From Catonia carolina (Eukaryota > Arthropoda > Insecta > Hemiptera > Achilidae): a stretch of 64,000 bases of DNA. Location of the stretch: assembly GCA_035578175.1 (NCBI GenBank), contig JAQMRL010000006.1, positions 54,083,001 through 54,147,000 of the forward strand. The letters run 5' to 3'. Shown here piece by piece: positions 56,601 through 64,000 of the stretch. The first letter of the stretch is position 1. Each line of letters begins with the position of its first letter. Below the pieces are notes generated by a model, which was not told the origin of the DNA, did not search any database, and was given only the letters and a program-made list of their open reading frames with translations. Made by a program: the position numbers and the translations under genes.

Positions 56601-57060
56601 TGTGTGTTTATTTTTACACCAATTTTGTTACAAGGTGTCAAAAAAACTGTTGATGAAGAATTATCTTCTTCACTGTCTTTAACATCCTTATTTATATTTC
56701 GACTTTTGGAAAAAGAAACATCACAGTAGTTAGCTCCTCCACTCACAACTTTTGTTAAGAGATGCAGAAAGGTAATTTTGTTTAACTTCAACTTTATAGA
56801 ATTTTAGATTTCATTCCAACACTGAACAGTTTGACTGCATTTTTGAGAAACCGACATTTCCGTTTATGGTGTATATTCATACAGTTAACCTACAAATGGT
56901 TCTGCGATATACTATATATCCTCTAGTACAGTTTACGTTGTTGTGGTGGCAAACTGATACCAAAGCAGTCACATATGCACAATGCTTTCCCCCCTTTACC
57001 TCTCGTTAAAGCCAAAGGCAAACTCGTGACTCAAGTAGCTACATGTTGAGGTCAGGTGTC
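56590..57060 (-). pseudogene. Decayed DDE transposon (family B), copy 3
   Basis: The minus-strand peptide at 56576-56791 (LLTKVVSGGANYCDVSFSKSRNINKDV, DSEEDNSSS) matches the N-terminal segment of the copies at 16490 and 20255. The downstream non-coding block AGGCAAACTCGTGACTCAAGTA is shared with copy 2. The catalytic part is missing. Confidence 0.6.
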
Positions 57061-57228
57061 AAAATGTCACAGATTTCATACATAATAGAGGCTGCAAATC
57101 TGTAATTGGAAGTAAACAACGTTTTTGTAAAGCTAATATCCTGTTTGTACCATTGTACAAACAATGGAAGTTATGGTAATTCCTAATTACTTACTACAAC
57201 TTCTATTACTCAGCAACACAACCCAACA

Positions 57229-58157
57229 AAAAATCTGGTGTGAAACACTCACACAACTTTCTCTTGCCAATGCAAATAATTAACAATAAACCTAACATTA
57301 ATAATAAAATATTAGAAATAAACAAAAAACTAACCTCAAAAACATAACCTTATTTTAATCATGAGTGAATGATGCAAAATGAAAATCAACCTCAGTTTGG
57401 CTTAGAAATACGGAAAATCACTCTTTCTCTCTAAACTAGGCTCTGTAGAGAAAAATGCTTTAAATAAAAGTTGTAGATCTTTTAATTTTCTATAAATTAA
57501 ATTATATACACTTTTGTCGTAAAATGCATACTAAGGCCGAAATCTTAAAAAAATCAATTTTTCACACATTTTCGTGAGAAAAAAACAGAAAATCGCAAAT
57601 TACCGCTAAACTAAGCGTTATACAAAAAATTGTTTGAAATAAAAGTTGTAGAATTTTCAATTCTCTACAACTTTTATTATATAAAGTTTTGCGCTAAAAT
57701 GCATTTTAAAGCTGTAATCTTAAAAAAACAACGTTTTTACGTGAAAACAGCCTCACCCAGAATTTCAGCAAACATGACGCCTACCCTATCTTGTAGAGAA
57801 TAAAAAATTGAGTAAACCAGGCGATTTAAAAAAAAATCGTAGGACCAGTTCTTGAGAAAATCGCAAAAAAGTGAAAAATTACACGAATAAACTACCACTT
57901 CCGGTTGACCGATTTTGATGAAAATGTTCGTGTCGAGTCCGGTAGTGGTACGTAACTTAAGTTTCAAGTTTCAAGTTCGTACAATGTTCCGTTCTTGAGA
58001 TATTCTGTTCACACACACACAGACCAATCGCTAAAAACATGTTTTTTGGGTTCAGGGGGTCTGAAAACGTATAGATCCGGTGAAAACTCGATTTCGAAAA
58101 ATTGACATGAAAACAATACTTTCCTTCCTATATATTCATATAGGCAAGAGAAAGTAA
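57229..58157 (+). repeat. Family A repeat, full-length copy
   Basis: About 930 bp from AAATCTGGTGTGAAACACTC to TATAGGCAAGAGAAAG. The near-terminal ACTTTCTCTTGCC and GGCAAGAGAAAGT are inverted repeats. Internal marks are paired TACAACTT stretches, CACACACAGACCAATCGCTA and GGGTTCAGGGGGTCTGAAAA. Family A is non-autonomous and of unknown class. Confidence 0.85.
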
Positions 58158-58417
58158 TAACGGGTGTTTTATTAAGGACGCAACCCTGATTATAAGAAGA
58201 TAGAAGTAATACATCGGTAAATTTTCTGTCCCCTAATCGATATGTTGGCAACAGTGTACTCAAGGCCAACTACCTAAGACAGTTAAAATGTTCCTGTTAA
58301 GTGTGGTGACAGCAGATATTTCGGTATATTGTGTCAGCAATGGTTTTTTCCAAGGAAGAACCGGGTGTTTTATTAAGAATGCAACCCTATGTTATAAAAG
58401 CCACAATCAACAGCATA

Positions 58418-59345
58418 CGAGGGGGTACCCAAAAGAAACCGGAATTATTTTTTAAAACTATTTATTTTTAATTTTTTTACAAAAGAACCTTATCCCCTTC
58501 AAAATACTCTCCATTACAACTAATACATTTGTCCCACCGGTGCTTCCACTGTTCAAAACATTTTTTGTACTCCTCTTCAGTGATGGCTGCCAGCTCATCC
58601 GTCGTTTTTTTCTTGACATCATCAACGTTGTTAAATCGAAGACCTTTCATGCCCCTTTTCATGCGTGGGAACAAGAAAAAATCACACGGAGCCAGATCGG
58701 GTGAGTACGGTGCGTGTGGTAGCAAAACCATGCCGTTTTTCGCCAAAAACTGGGTAACCGAGATTGCCGTGTGTGCAGGCGCGTAGTCGTGGTGGAAAAA
58801 CCAGTCCCCTGTCTGCCACAAATTAGGTCTTTTACGACGAATGCTGTTTCGTAGTCTTCTTAACACTTAAAGATAAAAAGTCAATGGTCTGTCGTCGGTC
58901 TGTTCGTACAATTTCTTTCACTTTCACAACATTTTCGTCTGTTCGGGAAGTCGACGGTCGTCCAGAACGAGGTTTGTTCTCAATCGACATGTCGCCATTT
59001 TTAAAGCGCAAAAACCACTCGTACACTTGGGTTTTTTTAATAGCGTCGTCTTTGTAAGCTGTGTTCAACATTACAACTGTTTCCGCGGCGTTTTTACCGA
59101 GCAAGAAGCAAAATTTCACAGCCGCACGTTGTTCATCAAAACTTGCCATCATGAAAAACGACACGAGCACAAAACAGCACTAGCGAGAACAATCACTGCA
59201 CGAGAACAGAACAAGCTAGATCAACGAACAAAATGGCATTGAACTGGCAATGAGTAGCGCTACAAGCAGCCTAGTGGCGGGAATTTGTACTGCACAAGCT
59301 CCGCCCACAGCAGAGCTATTCCGGATACTTTTGGGTACCCCCTCG
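58418..59345 (-). mobile_element. Mariner element, internally deleted
   Basis: TIRs CGAGGGGGTACCCAAAAG and its complement, with intact TA duplications (58416-58417, 59346-59347). It is 928 bp, shorter than a full mariner. It is a different subfamily from the copy at 8724. Confidence 0.9.
58477..59170 (-). pseudogene. Mariner transposase, two pieces
   Basis: The minus-strand N-terminal piece (58864-59170) has the HTH region: VYEWFLRFKNGDMSIENKPR and GRPSTSRTDENV. After a deletion, the C-terminal piece (58477-58866) has HHDYAPAHTA (second catalytic Asp), YSPDLAPCDFFLF (third Asp) and the end WDKCISCNGEYFEGD. The pieces are in different frames and the segment with the first Asp is lost, so no enzyme can be made. 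Confidence 0.88.
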
Positions 59346-59717
59346 TATTTTTATTTTCCGTACTTTACAAATTATCAATTAATCTGAATTATTATTTTAC
59401 AAATGAATAGCAAATTGCAATGAAAACATTGTATAACTTCTATCTTCTTATAACCAGGTTTGCGTCCTTAATAAAACACCCGTTTCTTCCTTGGAAAAAC
59501 CATTGCTGACACAATATACCAAAACGACTGCTGTCACCACACTAATGCTTGACTGGAACATTTTAACTATCTTAGGTAGTTAGCCTTGAGTACACTGTTA
59601 ACAAAATACCGATTGGAGGACAGAAAATTTACCGATGTATTACTTCTATCTTCTTATAATCAGGGTTGTGTCCTTAATAAACCACCCGTTATAATAAGAG
59701 AAAAACCCCCATTTTTA

Positions 59718-60645
59718 CTTTCTCTTGCCTATATGAATATATAGGAAGGAAAGTATTGTTTTCATGTCGATTTTTCGAAATCGAGTTTTCACCGGATCTA
59801 TACGTTTTCAGACCCCCTGAACCCAAAAAACATGTTTTTAGCGATTGGTCTGTGTGTGTGTCTGTGTGTGAACAGAATATCTCAAGAACGGAACATCGTA
59901 CGAACTTGAAACTTAAGTTACATACCACTACCGGACGCGACACGAACATTTTCATCAAAATCGGTCAACCGGAAGTAGTAGTTTATTCGTATAATTTTTC
60001 AGTTTTTTGCGATTTTCTCAAAAACTGGTCCTACGATTTTTTTTAAAATCGCCTATTTTACTCAATTTTTTATTCTCTACAAGATAGGGTAGGCGCCATG
60101 TCTGCTGAAATTCTCGGTGAGGCTGTTATCAAGTAAAAACGTTGTTTTTTTAAGATTACGGCTTTAATATAAATTTTAGCGCAAAAACCTATATAATAAA
60201 AGTTGTAGAGAATTTAAAAACCTACAACTTTTATTTCAAACATTTTTTTGTATAACGCTTAGTTTAGCGGTAATTTGCGATTTTCTGTTTTTTTTCTCAC
60301 GAAAACGTGAGAAAAATCGATTTTTTTAACATTTCGGTCTTAGTATGCATTTTACGACAAAAGTGTATATAATTAAATTTATAGGAAATTAAAAGATCTA
60401 CAACTTTTGTTTAGAGCATTTTTCTCTACAGAGCCTAGTTTAGAGATAAAGAGTGATTTTCCGTATTTTTAAGCCAAACTGAGTTCGATTGTCATTTTGC
60501 GTCATTCACTCATGATTAAAATAAGGTTATGTTTTTGAGGTTAGTTTTTGTTTATTTCTAGTATTTTATTAATAATGTTAGGTTTATTATTAATTATTTG
60601 CATTGGCAAGAGAAAGTTGTGTGAGTGTTTCACACCAGATTTTTA
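59718..60645 (-). repeat. Family A repeat, full-length inverted copy
   Basis: Reverse orientation of the copy at 57229-58157. The plus strand at 59756-60046 is open for 96 codons (see findings). Confidence 0.85.
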
Positions 60646-61329
60646 GAATAAGTTACATTAGAACAGTAGTTAGACAATAGGTTGTAAATATAGCCATCGG
60701 TTAATCATCTGATATTCTTTAGACGGGTATATTTCTCTCTATGTGTTTTTGGGCCTTTCTTCCACCTACCAACTTTCAGCCAATCACTGGGATAGTTCTC
60801 CTTCCCGTTGGCCCTCCAGGTTGGTTGAACCGTTGGTGGGAGAGAGAGGCTTGTCAAACTTACGTTTCCTGGTTTGGATCCAGGAAATTAAAATCAGTCC
60901 CCTTGGGACTTAAAAGTGGAACAGAGTGGTTAGTGAAGGAGCAGAATTTGAAGAAGTGATTACGAGAACGAGGAGTAACAAGGAGAAGAAGAAGAAGAAA
61001 TAGAGAAAGATATTTAATTTGAGGTTAATTTATTCGTATATTTATTAAGAGTTTTCAAGTTTTGTTTTCATATTAAAGTCGCGGCGGAAAAAAGGTTAGC
61101 TATATTTTAAAATAGGTTAAGGTAGTTTAAGGATAATTTAGTTAGTAGTAGATTCATTAAATCTTTAGTTTAAAGCAAGGAAATATAGTGTTATTTATTT
61201 ATTTTTCTCATGCTCTGCTGATAGAGCTGGCGCCCAACTTCTATTTTATTATATTTTTAGTTCGTATTAAAGTACAGGACATTTCATAATGTTCTTTGGG
61301 GCTACGAAAATTCAGTATAAAAAACTATT
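60646..61329 (+). other. Unassigned; possible LTR end with primer-like site
   Basis: TGGCGCCCAAC at 61229-61239 resembles the tRNA-Lys primer site of the big gypsy element. The upstream 550 bp could be an old LTR (a possible ATTAAA signal at 61073), but the LTR end is not convincing and no downstream gag is seen. Confidence 0.25.
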
Positions 61330-61700
61330 TCACTTACCTAATGCAAGTTGTATGAGTCGATGCAGGGACTCAAATGTGTGCTCCTTTAGTGACATGGCAC
61401 ACATCAACATGAAAGTCTAGCTCTTGCCAAACACGTTCTAACATGTCCCTTTCGAGAGAGTTGATTGCATTGATTATGCAATCCATCAGCTCAGCAACTG
61501 AGCTGAACCAGTTTCACTGAATTGTTTAAACTATGCACGATTGAATTGTCATTTGATGGGTCCTTATTAAATTTCAAACGAACCGCACGTTGCACAGTAA
61601 TTACTGACATTGACACGTGAAATTTTAACACTTAAACGACTTCTCGTTTCCCATGGCAGCCATTTTCTCTACTATCTACGCCTAGCAGGCAAATGGTTAA
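61330..61700 (-). pseudogene. DDE transposase with N- and C-ends joined by deletion
   Basis: The minus strand starts with an N-terminal segment (SVITVQRAVRLKFNKDPSND, about 61620-61520) and continues directly into a C-terminal segment (LMDCIINAINSLERDMLERV, WQELDFHVDVCHVTKGAHI, about 61500-61370). In this insect Tc1/mariner-like family roughly 200 residues with the catalytic domain normally lie between. Frameshifts are also present. It is likely a relative of the element at the right window edge. Confidence 0.7.
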
Positions 61701-61721
61701 CTAACTGCCTCGAATATGTAG

Positions 61722-62409
61722 AAAAATCTGGTGTGAAACACTCACACGACTTTCTCTTGCCAATGAAAATAATTAACAATAAAGCTAACATTAATAATAA
61801 AACATCAGAAATAAACAAAAAACTAACCTCAATAAACATAATCTTAATTTAATCATGAGTGAAAAACGGTAAGTGAAAATCAACCTCAGTTTAGCTTAAA
61901 AATAAGGAAAATCACTCTTTTACGCTAAACTAAGCTCTGTAGAGAAAAATGTTCAAAATAAAAGTTGTAGAATTTAAATTCTCTACAACTTTAATTGTAT
62001 ACATTTTTGCCGTAAAATGCATAATAAAGCCGCAATCTTAAAAAAAAACAATTTTTTTACACGAAAACAGCCTCACCAAGAATTTAAGCAAACATGGCGC
62101 CTACCCTATCCTGTAGAGCATAAAAAATTAAGTAAATAATGCGATTTTTAAAAAAAATCGTAGTACCAGTTTTCGAGAAAATCGGAAAAAAGTGAAAAAT
62201 TACACGAATAAACTACTACTTCTGGTTGACCGATTTTGATGAAAATGTTTGTGTGTGTGTCACACACACACAGACCAATCGCTAAAAACATATTTTTTGG
62301 GTTCAAGAGGTCTGAAAACATGTAATCTGGTGAAAACTCGATTTCGAAAAATCAACAAGAAAACAATACTTTCCTTCCTATATATTCATATAGACAAGAG
62401 AAAGTAAAA
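61722..62409 (+). repeat. Family A repeat copy with internal deletion
   Basis: Both ends are typical (AAATCTGGTGTGAAACACTC; ATATAGACAAGAGAAAGT). A stretch in the first half is missing and the CACACACA tract is altered. Confidence 0.85.
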
Positions 62410-62513
62410 ATTAACATATTATCTATTTATGAATTCATTATTTAAAACCGCAAGATTATGTAACACATACGAATTAAAAACATTTTATTACTGGCTACTA
62501 ACGACTTGTAAAT

Positions 62514-63263
62514 TTATTTATAATTAGGCGTATTAATTGTATTATAAGGACAATAACAATTTACTTCAGAACAAGCAGAATAGTAAGTATTTTCTTGGAG
62601 ATGCGATTCAAAATCTTCTTCAAGAAATAGTTTATCACTCACAGTCGACAATTCTAAATTATCTGCAGTCCAATATTCTGGTGAAAATGGTTTTAGCATG
62701 ATAACATCGGGTTGACGACGATTTGAAGTCTTGTCAGGAGTTTTACGATAGTTGGAATAATAATTACTGTGATTACCACAACTACTAAACCTCGCACTAC
62801 CATTATTATCACGACCAAAAGAATTAAAAGAATTACTACTGTCTTCATTATAACGACTTCTGTTGACTTGTTTTGGTCTTTTTTTCACCTGCGGTAACAA
62901 GGTTTTCACACTGCATGATTGAAGTGTATTCAAAGTTTCTAGTATCGAAGCTAAAAAATTTTCGGAATTCATCACCGATGATGCAGAAACTTTAGGTTGT
63001 ACAACAACACGTTTCTTTCTAATATTTTTCCGTTTCTTCATTTTACTCTTACATTCAGAATTATTGGGAGTACTGACAGGTACAACTACAGACTTAACTG
63101 GACGTAACCTTGGAATTTCCAATTTCGTACCATTATATGAACAACCAATCGTACCACTATTTTCTATTTCCTTTATTCCGAATTCACTAACTTCACTAAA
63201 TTTAAGTTGCCACTGGACAGTTTCCATACACTGAAACCAATTCTTTTTGTGTTTCTTGACCAT
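62514..63263 (-). CDS. Unidentified 249-aa protein, putative host gene
   Basis: The frame starts at ATG 63263 (11 further codons upstream lack ATG, then TAA) and ends at 62514, where AATAAA overlaps the stop codon, a plausible poly(A) signal. I recognise no family. The protein is basic in the first half (KKRKNIRKKRVVV near residues 75-90, KKRPKQVNRSR near 127-137; nuclear-localisation-like). It then has a Ser/Asn/Tyr-rich linker and an acidic C-terminal part with PFSPEYWTADNLELS. There is no signal peptide, membrane segment or repeat similarity in the window. Its length without stops in AT-rich DNA argues for a real coding sequence, either intronless or a terminal exon. Confidence 0.55.
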   Translation of the reverse strand: MVKKHKKNWFQCMETVQWQLKFSEVSEFGIKEIENSGTIGCSYNGTKLEIPRLRPVKSVVVPVSTPNNSECKSKMKKRKNIRKKRVVVQPKVSASSVMNSENFLASILETLNTLQSCSVKTLLPQVKKRPKQVNRSRYNEDSSNSFNSFGRDNNGSARFSSCGNHSNYYSNYRKTPDKTSNRRQPDVIMLKPFSPEYWTADNLELSTVSDKLFLEEDFESHLQENTYYSACSEVNCYCPYNTINTPNYK

Positions 63264-63299
63264 ATTACCAAAGACACATTGCTTGATTAAATCATTTTA

Positions 63300-63775
63300 A
63301 ATTCCATAAAGCCATTGGATCCAATTATACTACTAGAATTTCATAATTATATTTTTTCCATTAAAATTATAGTATAAACACGATCAAAATTATTTCAGGT
63401 ATCCATGACGTTAAAAACTTAATTAAAATTATTTTTGACTTTTTGCAAGAATTTTAACGCGAAGAAGGTAATTATATAGAATCAAGGCCCATCACCAATT
63501 GTAACAATTTTTTTTGAAATTGATAATTTTTTGGGCGCTGAATCCAAATATGAACACTTATTTTCCCCAGCTCATCACCGTGAAGTAAGTTATAAGCAAT
63601 TTTCTATCATGTACCGACATAACCTCACTTTTTCAAAAACACTTCATTTTTGCCATTTTATTTGAATTCATTTTATACTTTAAATCCACACTGAAATGTT
63701 TAAATGTCCCTATTTTAACTAATTTTTTATTGTATACTGACGAAATATACAAATATTAAATATTAAGTATTTTAT
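63300..63775. other. AT-rich spacer
   Basis: I see no gene or repeat. It would include the promoter of the minus-strand ORF if that ORF is intronless. Confidence 0.35.
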
Positions 63776-64000
63776 ACAGGGCGGGGCAGCATATCACCTT
63801 TTTTTAAATGCACACCATTCAATCGTTCTGTTAGGAGAATTCTCCATGAAGACCTACATTATCATCCATACAAGATGGTGATTGTGCAGGAGCTGTCAGA
63901 ACGTGACAACAATAATCGAAGGAACCCGTGTGAGGTGCTTCTGGATGTCATTCCTGAGGACACTATTGTGTTTTTTAGTGATGAAGCCCATTTTCATTTG
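63776..64000 (+). pseudogene. DDE transposase fragment at window edge
   Basis: After a possible TIR (ACAGGGCGGGGCAGC, 63776 onward) the plus strand encodes SSVRRILHEDLHYHPYKM and QELSERDNNNRRNP, ending PEDTIVFFSDEAHFHL. The last block contains the first catalytic Asp of a Tc1/mariner-like family common in insects. The N-terminal HTH expected before it is missing, so the copy is probably deleted; the rest is beyond the edge. Confidence 0.75.

Larger units (their letters stand above)
58160..59689. mobile_element. Long-TIR element containing a mariner
   Basis: Inverted arms of about 230 bp (58160-58390 and 59440-59689) start ACGGGTGTTTTATTAAGGAC. Within each arm the terminal motif recurs about 205 bp inwards (58368; 59484 inverted). 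TA flanks both ends (58158-58159, 59690-59691). The only coding material inside is the mariner. TA duplication suggests Tc1/mariner-type mobilisation. Confidence 0.7.

Noticed and set aside
61229..61239. Second Lys-primed retrotransposon
   Set aside because: Only an 11-bp primer-like match without a clear LTR end or gag; kept as a weak note only.

Overview
This looks like a stretch of insect nuclear genome: it is AT-rich, has few introns that I can place, and is filled with mariner, piggyBac, LINE, tRNA-SINE and Ty3/gypsy elements. The SINE and mariner types hint at a hemipteran, but that is a weak inference. Almost all the recognisable sequence is mobile DNA. Host sequence is limited to two or three candidate exons of one minus-strand gene and one unidentified ORF near the right end.

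Layout. 1-3550: 5' part of a minus-strand Ty3/gypsy element with one long gag-pol frame open to the window edge, a tRNA-Leu primer site and a probable LTR. 4100-4570: a tRNA-SINE and a mariner scrap. 4969-11378: a nested stack in which a short piggyBac-like element holds a second piggyBac-like element, which holds a 3.0 kb TIR element carrying twelve copies of a 14-bp motif, and a deleted mariner; a short Harbinger sits in the outer TIR. 11427-21711: two symmetric phase-1 exons of a putative minus-strand host gene. Their roughly 9.8 kb intron holds LINE fragments with target-site duplications, SINE-in-SINE, a decayed transposon pair and a small element with a convincing hammerhead ribozyme fold. 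21775-24009: copies of a roughly 0.93 kb repeat, here called family A.

24010-55610: the dominant feature, a 31.6 kb tandem Ty3/gypsy array (LTR-internal-LTR-internal-LTR) inserted in one family A copy and bounded by a single 4-bp duplication (ATAT). Each LTR is 2882 bp. The two internal regions are nearly identical and encode intact Gag (635 aa) and Pol (1495 aa). Each also has a 232-codon frame joined to gag across one UGA, a tRNA-Lys-type primer site that is partly duplicated, and a truncated extra LTR next to its own polypurine tract. Pol carries two successive retropepsin-like segments, the second with DTA in place of DTG.

55611-64000: a possible solo LTR, more family A copies, a palindromic assembly (A copy, long-TIR element containing a deleted mariner, inverted A copy), a deleted transposase pseudogene, an unidentified 249-aa ORF, and at the edge the start of another DDE transposase.

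Within the autonomous elements, Gag would form the particle, protease would mature it, RT-RNase H would copy RNA primed by tRNA at the primer site, and integrase would insert the product. Most DNA transposons here have lost part of the transposase and could move only with help from elsewhere.
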